Below, in pieces: positions 55,563-63,727 of a stretch of DNA of 64,000 nucleotides; position 1 is the stretch's first letter; each line of letters starts with the position of its first letter. The stretch lies in the IMG/VR virus record IMGVR_UViG_3300044618_000993, positions 1 to 64,000 of that record, one strand, 5' to 3'. Below the pieces are notes generated by a model that worked only from the letters and a program-made list of their open reading frames with translations, searched no databases and was not told the DNA's origin. This stretch comes from a virus. Position numbers and translations under genes: made by a program.

Positions 55563-55754
55563 ATGAACCAAGTTAGCTTTAAGAAGGAAGGTAACAAATA
55601 CAGCATTTTGTGCAGCGGATGTGGGGCGGAAATTGTAAAGCACGCTCAGCTGTCTGACTTTCAACTTAAGAACCTTAAAGACAACCCAGGGATACTATTA
55701 CCTAAATACTGTAAAAATTGCATAAATGACTATGGAACAAAGACAAACAGTTAA
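55563..55754 (+). CDS. Small zinc-ribbon-like protein
   Basis: The start ATG 55563 (MNQVSFKKEGNKY, 63 residues) fits the spacing; the longer frame overlaps the previous gene. Two Cys pairs, CSGC (approx. 17-20) and CKNC (approx. 52-55), make a zinc-ribbon pattern. DNA- or RNA-binding early regulator is plausible. Confidence 0.65.
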   Translation: MNQVSFKKEGNKYSILCSGCGAEIVKHAQLSDFQLKNLKDNPGILLPKYCKNCINDYGTKTNS

Positions 55755-55917
55755 ATACTGTATAGACAGATCATTCTCAAAAATTGATGCGGCGGTGGTT
55801 TATGCCATCTCTGGTACAAAGTTACTACCTATTATGTATCTTAATAAGCCTCAAAGGATGTCTGATGAGGAGTTTAAAATATTGATAGACAAAGTTAGAA
55901 TACAAATAGAAGAATGA
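55726..55917 (+). CDS. Small unknown protein
   Basis: This 63-residue protein overlaps the previous gene end by 29 bases; the alternative start at 55732 would give MEQRQTVKYC. It is helical with a Cys at about residue 12 and a conserved-looking LLPIMYLNKPQRMSDEEF. Unknown. Confidence 0.55.
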   Translation: MTMEQRQTVKYCIDRSFSKIDAAVVYAISGTKLLPIMYLNKPQRMSDEEFKILIDKVRIQIEE

Positions 55918-56060
55918 ATAATACATCTGAAGCAATCGATTGGCTGGTAAGTCAGCTGGAAGAAAATGGCTTTCTTTGCATAGAGGGCTATGAAGAGGAC
56001 TTTCAAGAATTGGTAGAACAAGCAAAACAAATTAAGAATGAGCATCAAGGGGTTAATTGA
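55914..56060 (+). CDS. Tiny unknown protein (48 residues)
   Basis: MNNTSEAIDWLVSQLEENG starts in an ATGA overlap with the previous stop codon. It resembles very short phage proteins of the 'AIxWLxxQL ... EQAK' type that I recall from many phages. Its end overlaps the next gene by 23 bases. The coupling on both sides supports translation. Confidence 0.6.
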   Translation: MNNTSEAIDWLVSQLEENGFLCIEGYEEDFQELVEQAKQIKNEHQGVN

Positions 56061-56307
56061 GGAGCACTACGCAGGTCACGTTGAGGATGGGCCGCTATTT
56101 GTGGATGGGTTTGATGATGCCCTTATCGGAATATGTCCACATACACTAGTGGTGGTTTATTCTAGAAATAAGTGCGCTAAAATATTGAGTGATCAGGAAG
56201 GCGTATCTTTAGAGGAGGCTTTGGAAATATTGGAGGTAAATTTATTTAGTTTATATAGCGGTGAGTACACACCATTATTTATAGAAGATTTTAATTGGAA
56301 TGAGTAA
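56038..56307 (+). CDS. Small protein of a widespread phage family, paralogue of 57421
   Basis: This 89-residue protein shares with the 57421 product the order 'YAG-x-E-x-x-x-F-x-x-GFD-x-A-x-x-GI-x(4)-L-x-x-x-YS-x-x-KC-x-x-IL'. The pattern recalls a short family found in many tailed phages. No function is known. The two copies lie 1.4 kb apart and may come from duplication or separate gain. Confidence 0.7.
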   Translation: MSIKGLIEEHYAGHVEDGPLFVDGFDDALIGICPHTLVVVYSRNKCAKILSDQEGVSLEEALEILEVNLFSLYSGEYTPLFIEDFNWNE

Positions 56308-56719
56308 AATAAAAAATACATATTGGGCAATATATAGGTGGGTCAAGTGGGAACTGCCTTATGCGCACTACAGTCTATTCTATGGGGTCAAAAATTTGAT
56401 CAAGTGGTTTAGGCTTATTTGGTCAGACAGAAACTATGACTACTCCTTTATGCTTGACATTCTTAAGTTCAAGCTGGAGGGAATGGCGAGTTTGCACAGG
56501 GAGCATGGAAACTTTCACAGGGAGAGCAGGATTAAAATATGCATCAAACTGATTGACAGGATTCAGAGTGACTTTTATTGGATGCCTCACTACGAGCAGA
56601 TTAGAACTGACATTAGCATAGCGACTGATTTGGTAGATGCTTGCAGATCTAAACACAATAAGGCGGTTAAATTGTTATTTAAAATTATGGAGCAGGAAAT
56701 GGAGACTTGGTGGATATGA
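56300..56719 (+). CDS. Helical protein of a large-phage family, unknown
   Basis: This 139-residue protein is rich in Trp and aromatic residues, with a core 'WSDRNYDYSFMLDILKFKLEGMASLHREHG' (approx. 40-70) known from many large phages as a family of unknown function. The C-terminal part is helical and ends EQEMETWWI. It overlaps the previous gene by eight bases. Confidence 0.68.
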   Translation: MSKIKNTYWAIYRWVKWELPYAHYSLFYGVKNLIKWFRLIWSDRNYDYSFMLDILKFKLEGMASLHREHGNFHRESRIKICIKLIDRIQSDFYWMPHYEQIRTDISIATDLVDACRSKHNKAVKLLFKIMEQEMETWWI

Positions 56720-56928
56720 AAACAAGAACAACACCACTAGAGGATTTTATAGACGAGCTGGAGATCAGAGGGCTTAAGTTGCCACTTGACTTTGTCAATC
56801 ACTATTTGCAAAGAGAAGAGGATGCCTTTATCGAGGCGTATGACGAGGGCAAAAAAGATGGCATCTTAAACGACGAGGATGTAAACTATTGGGGAGAACA
56901 ATATTATATAGATACATATGGAGAGTAG
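56716..56928 (+). CDS. Small acidic unknown protein
   Basis: The start ATG 56716 (MKTRTTPLEDFI, 70 residues) is in an ATGA overlap with the previous stop codon, so the longer frame from 56707 is not preferred. Acidic, helical, with YDEGKKDGILNDEDVNYWGEQ. Unknown. Confidence 0.6.
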   Translation: MKTRTTPLEDFIDELEIRGLKLPLDFVNHYLQREEDAFIEAYDEGKKDGILNDEDVNYWGEQYYIDTYGE

Positions 56929-57001
56929 CGTAGAGCAATTAGCGATATTTGTGCTTGTTATAATTTTATGCTTTGCAATAATGTCTATAGAAAGAGATTA
57001 A
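56918..57001 (+). CDS. Tiny single-helix membrane protein (27 residues)
   Basis: The peptide starts MESSVEQLAIFVLVI; it overlaps the previous stop region and ends at 57001 in the promoter box of the next gene. It is one hydrophobic helix with a short polar tail. Membrane insertion is likely if it is made. Confidence 0.45.
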   Translation: MESSVEQLAIFVLVIILCFAIMSIERD

Positions 57002-57006
57002 CTTTG
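56999..57006 (+). promoter_or_regulatory. Bacteroidota -7 promoter element (TAACTTTG)
   Basis: TAACTTTG ends four bases before ATG 57011, leaving a nearly leaderless mRNA. It coincides with the stop codon of the tiny membrane ORF. Confidence 0.55.
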
Positions 57007-57010
57007 CAGG

Positions 57011-57256
57011 ATGAAAACTACTATGCAAGAATATGTGGACTGGCTTAAGGCTCAGACCGCAGCAACAGACCTACACGACTGCCTTAAAAAAGCGCAGTCA
57101 TTAATAGAAAAAGAAAAGAAGCAGATGATACAAATGGCTAATCACTGTTTAGCGTCAAGCAGTATATGTACCTGCGGATGCAACAGAATAAACGTAGCCG
57201 TTTCACCAGAGAAATATTATGATAAAAAATACGATCAAAAAGAAAAGACCATATAA
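57011..57256 (+). CDS. Small Cys-containing protein, unknown
   Basis: This 81-residue protein has a helical N-terminus (MQEYVDWLKAQ) and a cysteine-rich centre (HCLASSSICTCGCNR, residues about 45-60) that could bind metal. The C-terminus is basic. Translation probably starts at the first base after the promoter box. Unknown. Confidence 0.58.
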   Translation: MKTTMQEYVDWLKAQTAATDLHDCLKKAQSLIEKEKKQMIQMANHCLASSSICTCGCNRINVAVSPEKYYDKKYDQKEKTI

Positions 57257-57395
57257 GAAGTACTTTAAACAACAAGACCTAGCAATGATATTTGGATACA
57301 GCAGCCCCAAAAGTTTTTCAGCTACTTCATCTAAGAGAAGAATCTTAAAGGCTGTAGATGAGATTGTTAAACACATAGAAAAAAAATTACTATGA
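57219..57395 (+). CDS. Small basic HTH-like protein (58 residues)
   Basis: MIKNTIKKKRPYKKYFKQQD opens a short basic protein that overlaps the end of the previous gene by 38 bases and was below common length cut-offs. Residues 20-50 (DLAMIFGYSSPKSFSATSSKRRILKAV) read as a helix-turn-helix. It is a candidate DNA-binding early protein. Confidence 0.58.
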   Translation: MIKNTIKKKRPYKKYFKQQDLAMIFGYSSPKSFSATSSKRRILKAVDEIVKHIEKKLL

Positions 57396-57406
57396 AAAAT
57401 TTTTTG

Positions 57407-57414
57407 TATATTTG
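57407..57414 (+). promoter_or_regulatory. Bacteroidota -7 promoter element (TATATTTG)
   Basis: TATATTTG ends six bases before ATG 57421 and makes that ATG the likely start. Confidence 0.6.
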
Positions 57415-57420
57415 CATCGG

Positions 57421-57672
57421 ATGAAGTTAGTTGACAAAATAATGACTGATTACGCAGGAGAGGAGTTAGTATTTGCTAACGGATTTGACAGGGCGGTTTT
57501 GGGAATAGAGATGGACTCGTTAAGGATTATATACTCAGTTAAAAAGTGTATACATATATTAATGAGATCTGGTGACATGGATCACCACGAGGCGTTAGAT
57601 TTTTTTGACTCAAAGATTGCCAACGTAGACTTAGGACCAAAGACACCAATATGGTGCGATGATTTAGTATAG
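57421..57672 (+). CDS. Small protein, paralogue of the 56038 product
   Basis: The start at 57421 (MKLVDKIMTDYAG, 83 residues) is set by the promoter; the in-frame TTG at 57412 is inside the box. It keeps the family order seen in the 56038 product: GFDRAVLGI, IYSVKKC and a closing 'TPIW'. Unknown function. Confidence 0.7.
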   Translation: MKLVDKIMTDYAGEELVFANGFDRAVLGIEMDSLRIIYSVKKCIHILMRSGDMDHHEALDFFDSKIANVDLGPKTPIWCDDLV

Positions 57673-57673
57673 T

Positions 57674-57868
57674 ATGTTAGAATTTTCAAGACCAATACCA
57701 GTAATAGTAGAAGGAGGCAAGGATGGGTACGCCATATACGTATCTGACTCTGGTCCATTTGAAAATGATATATGGTGCGTGGTTTTATGTGAGGGCGGAA
57801 TAGTGAGACACTACGCTACAGACCAAATTAAAATTCACAAAAACAGTACATTAACAATAGAAAAATGA
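57674..57868 (+). CDS. Small beta-rich unknown protein
   Basis: This 64-residue protein starts two bases after the paralogue stop codon. It is a predicted small beta barrel with 'GDGYAIYVSDSGPFENDIWCVV'-like segments. ATGA coupling (57865-57868) to the next gene. Unknown. Confidence 0.58.
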   Translation: MLEFSRPIPVIVEGGKDGYAIYVSDSGPFENDIWCVVLCEGGIVRHYATDQIKIHKNSTLTIEK

Positions 57869-58254
57869 AAGGCAAATTAAGAAAACAGGAGTACGGATGG
57901 GCTATTGAGTATATGGCCTATGACGAAATCTATGGCTCTAGCCAAGAAATCTATCCTATCACAAAAGATCAGTCAGAGAGAATCTACGACGAGCTTGTTG
58001 ACTTGGATAAGTTTTATGACTTTGAAGTAAATAGCGCTGAGGGTGCTATCCTTAAAGATTTTCACTTGGTACCAAACCAATGGAAGATTAGCGTAACATT
58101 TAGCATACCTACACTTGGGGTAGCGGTGCCAGTGAAAGTGTCAGCAGACATGACCGACATTGATCCGTACAAAATACCGCAGGTTATAGGCGAGCTAATG
58201 GAAAGGTACAAGGAGAAAAGCCAAGAGCCAATAAACAGGTATGTCAAGTTATAA
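57865..58254 (+). CDS. Unknown early protein
   Basis: This 129-residue protein has a helical N-terminal half and a beta-rich C-terminal half with VSADMTDIDPYKIPQVIGELMERYKEK. No motif recognised. It is part of the coupled rightward early operon. Confidence 0.6.
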   Translation: MKGKLRKQEYGWAIEYMAYDEIYGSSQEIYPITKDQSERIYDELVDLDKFYDFEVNSAEGAILKDFHLVPNQWKISVTFSIPTLGVAVPVKVSADMTDIDPYKIPQVIGELMERYKEKSQEPINRYVKL

Positions 58255-58288
58255 TACATTGGTAAATTCTTCATACCAAACCTTTGCT

Positions 58289-58480
58289 ATGAAAAAGAAA
58301 AACATCGTGGCAGAGGTACACGTTTCAGATAAATTGGTTAAGTTTGTATTTAATCAATATAGGGATAAGGACACCTACACTGAGTATTATTTTGACGGCA
58401 AATTAATAGCCAAAGTACCTAATAATCAGATAGTTGTGTTCTCAGACTACCAAGATGAGACCCAGACGCATAAAGGATAG
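58289..58480 (+). CDS. Small beta-rich unknown protein
   Basis: ATG 58289 (MKKKNIVAEVHVSDK, 63 residues) is preferred because a near-promoter AACCTTTG, with TTG about 20 bases upstream, lies just before it; the longer frame from 58241 would cross the box. It is a predicted small beta protein. Unknown function. Confidence 0.52.
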   Translation: MKKKNIVAEVHVSDKLVKFVFNQYRDKDTYTEYYFDGKLIAKVPNNQIVVFSDYQDETQTHKG

Positions 58481-58616
58481 AGACATTGAGCAAAAGGAAG
58501 GTAGCGGCTTCGAGTATAGAGGGTACCCAAAAAAGAAACGAAAGACCAAAAAGAAGAAAGACAACCCACCACCAGATGGGCCAAATGGATTTATAAGTTT
58601 TTACATTATTACATGA
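58455..58616 (+). CDS. Small very basic protein
   Basis: The start ATG 58455 (MRPRRIKDRD, 53 residues) overlaps the previous gene. About one third of residues are Lys or Arg, with a KKKRKTKKKK cluster and a Pro-rich part. Its stop overlaps the next ATG (ATGA). Nucleic-acid binding is plausible. Confidence 0.58.
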   Translation: MRPRRIKDRDIEQKEGSGFEYRGYPKKKRKTKKKKDNPPPDGPNGFISFYIIT

Positions 58617-58930
58617 AAACAATATACGGTGTCATAGAGCCTCCATATTATAAGGTGTTGTTCTATGCTCAAAACAGAGAAACCAAACGTAAGTTTGCAA
58701 AGGAGACGGAGATTATGATATCTACGTTCTTACCTATTGAGATGGAGTTCCTAGGATTATTGTTCGACGAGAACGGCTTATCTTACATGGAGCTATTTAC
58801 CGCATTTAACACCATCTATAAAGATGAGTGTGATCGATTGAAAAAGGAACACAAGTTCGAGTACTTAAAATTAAAGCCAGACTATTTTTACAAAGAATAC
58901 TACCCACATGAGAGTAAAGCCATTAAATAA
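58613..58930 (+). CDS. Unknown early protein
   Basis: This 105-residue protein is helical, basic at the end, and has the segment TFLPIEMEFLGLLFDENGLSYMEL near the middle. Its end overlaps the GroES-like gene by 23 bases. Unknown. Confidence 0.58.
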   Translation: MKTIYGVIEPPYYKVLFYAQNRETKRKFAKETEIMISTFLPIEMEFLGLLFDENGLSYMELFTAFNTIYKDECDRLKKEHKFEYLKLKPDYFYKEYYPHESKAIK

Positions 58931-59729
58931 TTTTGTTCTGCTAAAGGTAAAAGCGGACAATTCAAAGATCAAATTACAAGGAGGACAGATTTTACAATTA
59001 GACACTAGCTATGCTGTTGAAAGACACAGTAATGTTGTGTGCGAGGTTGTTAGCGTTCCAGACAGACTAATCTTCGGTTATTCAACAGACATAGGAGACA
59101 GAACAGGCAAGCCATTGCCTAAGCCTCACACTATGGATTGGAAGTGTGACATGGAGTTAAGAGCTGGCGACGAGGTTATCATTCACTACATGGCCTACGT
59201 TAATGCGTTTGGCGATGATAAGCGTGCGTTTATCCTAGACGACCAAGAATACTTCTTCTGTCCGTACAGTATGATCTATCTTGCAAAGCGCAGATGGACC
59301 AAGACTGAAGAGGATGTGTTTTGGAAGGTAAACACAACAGCCCCAACTAAAGAGCAAAAAGAACAGTTGTCTATTGTTATAGATGGCGAAAAGATATACA
59401 ATGTAATTATGTTGAACGGTTATGTACTGTGCCAGCCAATTGAAAAAGCATTGACATCTAAGTATCTTGAGCTTCCTGATCACCTAACCAAGACAAACAA
59501 GAAAAAAATCAAGGTTTGTTACGTAGGTAAACCTAACCAAGAATATTTGAACGGTGTATACTATGATATACAAGTAAGCCCTGGTGATGTTATTTATGTG
59601 GACAAGTCTATTGACGTTCCGCTAGAAGCAGACGACCACAAATCATTTAACGGTGACGAGCCATATTGGAGACTTCAATCTTGCTTGATATATGCAGTCG
59701 AATCTAAAGAAGATGTACAGGTTCAATAG
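58908..59729 (+). CDS. GroES-like co-chaperonin with two domains
   Basis: This 273-residue protein has two GroES-like beta-barrel parts. The first (1-~130) starts with VKPLNNFVLLKVK and has VVSVPDRL and a GDEVIIHYMA stretch (residues about 85-95). The second (about 165-265) repeats the pattern with LNGYVLCQPIEKAL and a GDVIYVDKSIDVPLE stretch. GroES is normally about 95 residues; this is nearly three times longer. T4 gp31 and related proteins replace host GroES to fold capsid proteins, so a capsid-folding role is likely. It lies upstream of the terminase genes. Confidence 0.78.
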   Translation: MRVKPLNNFVLLKVKADNSKIKLQGGQILQLDTSYAVERHSNVVCEVVSVPDRLIFGYSTDIGDRTGKPLPKPHTMDWKCDMELRAGDEVIIHYMAYVNAFGDDKRAFILDDQEYFFCPYSMIYLAKRRWTKTEEDVFWKVNTTAPTKEQKEQLSIVIDGEKIYNVIMLNGYVLCQPIEKALTSKYLELPDHLTKTNKKKIKVCYVGKPNQEYLNGVYYDIQVSPGDVIYVDKSIDVPLEADDHKSFNGDEPYWRLQSCLIYAVESKEDVQVQ

Positions 59730-59901
59730 AAATCTTGTATGGTATTCTAGACATTTGGGATTTAAATGTGTAAAACAGTTTAAGTCACATCCAAGGTTCA
59801 GAGATTTTGTAAGCCTTTATTGGGATTTTACGATGAATGAGTGTGGGTATGACTTAAGCATTCCAATTAGAAACATGGAAATAGAGCTAAGACAAAGATG
59901 A
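59713..59901 (+). CDS. Small basic aromatic protein, unknown
   Basis: The preferred start is ATG 59713 (MYRFNRNLVWYSR, 62 residues), 17 bases inside the GroES-like gene; an earlier in-frame ATG at 59692 exists. Rich in Arg, Phe and Tyr. Couples to the nuclease gene by ATGA. Unknown. Confidence 0.55.
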   Translation: MYRFNRNLVWYSRHLGFKCVKQFKSHPRFRDFVSLYWDFTMNECGYDLSIPIRNMEIELRQR

Positions 59902-60323
59902 ACCACAACGAGTACAAACTACAGGTAGCCGTATGTAAGTTTTTGGAGATGCAATACCCAGAGGCTATATTCTATTCTGACTCAATCTCTAATATTAATC
60001 TAACCGTTCCACAGCGTGTTAGAAATAAAGCAATCCAAAAGAAAAACTTTTCATGTCCTGACTTATTAATATTAGAACCTAGAAATGGTTTTCATGGATT
60101 AGCCTTGGAACTAAAAAAAGAAACACCGTACAAACAAAACGGTGAACTTAAGAAACAGGTAGTCAAAGTTACCAATAAGGAGAAAAAGGTTATTGAGATT
60201 TACGACCATCTTCAAGAGCAGGAACGTGCTTTAAGAACTTTAAAGTCAAAAGGGTATCAAGCCCACTTCTGTTGGAGTTTAGATATGGCTGTTAAATTAA
60301 TCAATGAATATATGAAAGAATGA
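59898..60323 (+). CDS. VRR-NUC domain nuclease
   Basis: This 141-residue protein matches stand-alone VRR-NUC nucleases, a branch of PD-(D/E)xK enzymes that cut branched or flapped DNA: PDLLILEPRNGFHGLALELKKE (residues about 54-75) holds the catalytic Asp...Glu-x-Lys triad, and a helical C-terminus with QERALRTLKSKGYQAHFCW is typical. It is probably used for recombination, repair or packaging. ATGA overlaps connect it to both neighbours. Confidence 0.88.
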   Translation: MNHNEYKLQVAVCKFLEMQYPEAIFYSDSISNINLTVPQRVRNKAIQKKNFSCPDLLILEPRNGFHGLALELKKETPYKQNGELKKQVVKVTNKEKKVIEIYDHLQEQERALRTLKSKGYQAHFCWSLDMAVKLINEYMKE

Positions 60324-60883
60324 TCTATACGGACTTTAATATATTTTTTAGCGACAACCCTACAGATAATTATAAAGAACTTCATGACCTAGCACAATAT
60401 GTAGGTATTGATAGAGGTTACCATTGCAATTCTGGTGGTAGGCTTTATTATATGGTGCGTAAAAAAAGGCGAGTAATCAAAGAGCTTATGTTTAGGAAAG
60501 CTATGGTTGTAAGCAAACAAACTACAAAATATTATTTATTGAGCGGTCATTTAAACGTAACACTCCATACAGATTTTGAACGATATAAAACAAAAAACTT
60601 TTACCAAGATTTGTTTAAACAGATATTAGATTTGTATGATATACCATACACAAAACTTAGCATACAAGTCAAAACTTATGCTAATAAAATAACTGCCAAA
60701 AATTTCATTGATGATGATTATATAGTTTTTCAAGCTAGCAATCAATATCCAACTGGTAAATTATTGATTAATCGCAATAATACAATAGAAGAATTAGAGG
60801 TGCCATTGTTTGCTAAAAAGGCATTAATAGACAATGCTAAACCATTATCATTATTAGTTGCTAGAAACAAAATCAAGCAATAA
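60320..60883 (+). CDS. Unknown protein beside the packaging genes
   Basis: This 187-residue protein is basic, with aromatic-rich beta segments (LYYMVRKKRRVIKELMFRKA and KYYLLSGHLNVTL). ATGA start. It ends before the terminase promoter. No motif recognised; a packaging-linked or host-takeover role is open. Confidence 0.6.
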   Translation: MIYTDFNIFFSDNPTDNYKELHDLAQYVGIDRGYHCNSGGRLYYMVRKKRRVIKELMFRKAMVVSKQTTKYYLLSGHLNVTLHTDFERYKTKNFYQDLFKQILDLYDIPYTKLSIQVKTYANKITAKNFIDDDYIVFQASNQYPTGKLLINRNNTIEELEVPLFAKKALIDNAKPLSLLVARNKIKQ

Positions 60884-60908
60884 TTAACCTATAATGAATT
60901 TAAATAGT

Positions 60909-60916
60909 TAAATTTG
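60909..60916 (+). promoter_or_regulatory. Bacteroidota -7 promoter element (TAAATTTG) for the packaging operon
   Basis: TAAATTTG ends five bases before ATG 60922, at the gap between early genes and terminase genes. It is probably the promoter of the packaging and virion operon. Confidence 0.65.
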
Positions 60917-60921
60917 CAATA

Positions 60922-61548
60922 ATGGAATTTACACCAGACGATTTTAAACGGTTAATGTTTAATGTGTTTGAGGCCGATATGAGCAAGAGTTTTCTTACTC
61001 AATTCCCTGAACTTAAATTATATTCTGAGTTTGAGAAAAAATTAGCTCCGCCATTAGACACAAATAAAATTATCAAATACATAGCATATGTATACGATAA
61101 AAACTCACCTTATCGAGTTAAATATAAAGACATAACCCAAAGAAAGGTTAGGGCAATTATAGACGCAGGCTATGAGCTGGAGGGCAAGACATTTAACAAG
61201 GAAGTTGAGGATGTTTTGCAGGGACGCAATCATAAGGTTGCCGATATGATAGTGGCGTTTATTAAACTACATTGTAATGTAGGGTATGCTCACGTTGTTT
61301 TGCTAGAAGCAATGTACTTTCAGATTATGAAAGAAGTATTGCTAGGCCAAGTTGCTAAAATTACTGATCTTCAAAAAACAAAAGAGGCTTACGAAGAAGC
61401 AATGAACGATGTATTGCAAAATGATCAGGACAAAGGTCTTATGAAGTCTTTGTACAAATCAATTAACAATGACAAGTTAAGATTAAGTCCAGAAGATATA
61501 GCTCACGAATTAAAGGAAAAGGGTAAAGTAGATCTTTCAGATGAGTAA
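60922..61548 (+). CDS. Small terminase subunit candidate
   Basis: This 208-residue, largely helical protein overlaps the large terminase gene by eight bases, the usual position and coupling of small terminases. Residues 20-90 are helical with KYIAYVYDKNSPYR; the middle (about 95-170) is a helical oligomer-like region and the C-terminus is acidic. No clear HTH is visible in the first 60 residues, so the call rests on context. Confidence 0.6.
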   Translation: MEFTPDDFKRLMFNVFEADMSKSFLTQFPELKLYSEFEKKLAPPLDTNKIIKYIAYVYDKNSPYRVKYKDITQRKVRAIIDAGYELEGKTFNKEVEDVLQGRNHKVADMIVAFIKLHCNVGYAHVVLLEAMYFQIMKEVLLGQVAKITDLQKTKEAYEEAMNDVLQNDQDKGLMKSLYKSINNDKLRLSPEDIAHELKEKGKVDLSDE

Positions 61549-63727
61549 GGAACTAGAAATCTATAAAAAATACAAAAGGTTTGGTATTAAACCAAAAGTA
61601 CTTGAGGGTTACAAAAAGTCCGATAGGTTTATATTATTCAACGAAGAAGACCCAGATCTAGATACTATAACTGTTCAAATGCCTGACGAACCTGATTGGA
61701 ATCTTATAGCAGGATTTGGCAAAAAGGCTGAAGATCAAAGATTTGAGCGTACACAAATACCTGTAAAACTATTTGAGCTACAGAACGCTCAGGATGAAGA
61801 TGGTTTCTTTTTGACTCAAGATGAAATTTGGGCCAAGATAGAGGAACAACCCGAATACTACAAAAACGAAATACAGTTTATAAAGCAAGAATGGCTTAGA
61901 CGTGTCTATGGTCATTGGTTTTTTAACAACGGTGTGCCTACATATATAGATGGGTGGCACTATATGTACCTAAACTACTACGAACTTGACATCGGGCTAC
62001 CAGAATATCGTGATAGAGACAGGCGTTTCTTCCATTTTGCTAGATTTTGCTACAATGACCCTAAGTGTTATGGGTTTATATACCCTAAACATCGACGTGA
62101 GGGTGCAACTTACAAGACTAGTTGCATACATTACTGTATTATAAGCCTATTAATTAAGGCAAGGGGTGGTATTCAGTCAATGACAGACGATTCTGGTCGA
62201 GACGTGTTTCAAAAACACATTGTCGATCCATGGAGATCAATGCCATTCTTCTTCAAACCTAACCACAACGGTGGTGATGACCCAAAGGCTATCCTAGCTT
62301 TCAGAGCAAGCTCATCCAGGGGTAAGGCTGGTGTAAAATACAAGTCAGGTAAGTCGCTAGGTAGCGAGATTAGTTTCCGTGCAAGCGTAGAAACAGCATA
62401 TGACGGAACAAAGCTATACTTCTACCATCACGAAGAGGTTGGTAAGGCTGTAAATGTAGACATCAATAAAAGATGGGAGGTTGTGCAGTTAACATTGTCA
62501 ACTGGTGCTGGTGGTAGAATCCACGGTTTCAGCATACACACCTCTACTGTGGGTGAAATGGAACTTGGTGGTGGGGAACAGTTTAGAGATCTGTGCGAAA
62601 ACTCGCAGTATGGCAAACGAAACGCAAACGGTCAGACCGCTACAGGATTATATGTACTATTTATTCCAGCTTGGGATGGACTAGAGGGTTATGTGGACAG
62701 CTATGGCATGAGTGTAATTGACACGCCAAACGAACAGCAGGCAAAAGAGATAGGAACATCAATAGGAGCTAGGGAGTTTATCTTAAACACAATAGAATAC
62801 CTAAAGACTCTACCTAAAAAAGATAAGTTACTACAATTCCAACGAGAACACCCAACAACTTACAGAGGTTGTTTCAGATCTAACTCAAAAGATCCGTTTT
62901 TTAACATAGCCAAGATAGAAGACAGGCTGGATGAGATTAGAAAAGACAAGACAGCTGTAACTAGAGGTAACTTTGAGTGGATTGGTACACCTTATCAGAC
63001 TGGAGTTAAATTCATTCCACACGAAAACGGTAGGTTTGAGATGTCTTACCAACTGTCGCCAGACAAAGCCAACAAAGTTATTTGGGATCAGTCACTTGAG
63101 TCGTTTGTAGCCAACAATATAATGTATTGCGCTGGCGCTGACCCATTTAAAGCAAATACAACTAAAGGCAAAAAACGATCAAACGGTGCAGGTGCTGTAT
63201 TTTGGGGTCATGACATTATGATTGACTCGTATGAAAAGCCACTAGAGGAATGGGAGAGCTGTAGGTTTGTTTGCGTCTACTCATTTAGGCCAGACACCAA
63301 AGAAGAGTACGGAGACGACATGATTAAGATGTGCGTGTATTGGGGTTGTCCAATGTTTCCAGAGACAAACGTACCTTTTGTAAGAGAACACTTTGAAAAG
63401 AATGGTTACAGCGGAATGTTGATACATAAGTTTTCAAATGGTAAATACGATAATGCAGGTGGTGCCGATACAACCGAAAAGGTAAAGCAAAAAATATTTC
63501 AACTTTACCAAACGCACATTGAAAGACACGCTCACAAAGAAAAGCACGCACAACTTTTACAAGAGGTACGTGATATCAAGGGCGTTGACGATATGACTAA
63601 CTATGACTTGTTTACAGCTGGGGGTTATGCCATGCTAGGCATAGACAACTATCTGCCAGACGTACAAAAACAACAAAAACAAGATAACGAAATTAACTAT
63701 ACCTTTGTGGAAACCTTTTATTATTAA
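61541..63727 (+). CDS. Terminase large subunit
   Basis: This 728-residue protein has an N-terminal ATPase with a deviant Walker A (HRREGATYKTS, about 184-194) and a Walker B-type KLYFYHHEE (about 291-299), followed by a motif III-like LSTGAGG. The C-terminal RNase H-type nuclease domain shows GADPF (Asp near 534) and NYDLFTAGGY (Asp near 689). It packages DNA into proheads and cuts it. The length and the Walker A variant match terminases of crAss-like phages as I recall. The start overlaps the small subunit gene. Confidence 0.93.
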   Translation: MSKELEIYKKYKRFGIKPKVLEGYKKSDRFILFNEEDPDLDTITVQMPDEPDWNLIAGFGKKAEDQRFERTQIPVKLFELQNAQDEDGFFLTQDEIWAKIEEQPEYYKNEIQFIKQEWLRRVYGHWFFNNGVPTYIDGWHYMYLNYYELDIGLPEYRDRDRRFFHFARFCYNDPKCYGFIYPKHRREGATYKTSCIHYCIISLLIKARGGIQSMTDDSGRDVFQKHIVDPWRSMPFFFKPNHNGGDDPKAILAFRASSSRGKAGVKYKSGKSLGSEISFRASVETAYDGTKLYFYHHEEVGKAVNVDINKRWEVVQLTLSTGAGGRIHGFSIHTSTVGEMELGGGEQFRDLCENSQYGKRNANGQTATGLYVLFIPAWDGLEGYVDSYGMSVIDTPNEQQAKEIGTSIGAREFILNTIEYLKTLPKKDKLLQFQREHPTTYRGCFRSNSKDPFFNIAKIEDRLDEIRKDKTAVTRGNFEWIGTPYQTGVKFIPHENGRFEMSYQLSPDKANKVIWDQSLESFVANNIMYCAGADPFKANTTKGKKRSNGAGAVFWGHDIMIDSYEKPLEEWESCRFVCVYSFRPDTKEEYGDDMIKMCVYWGCPMFPETNVPFVREHFEKNGYSGMLIHKFSNGKYDNAGGADTTEKVKQKIFQLYQTHIERHAHKEKHAQLLQEVRDIKGVDDMTNYDLFTAGGYAMLGIDNYLPDVQKQQKQDNEINYTFVETFYY

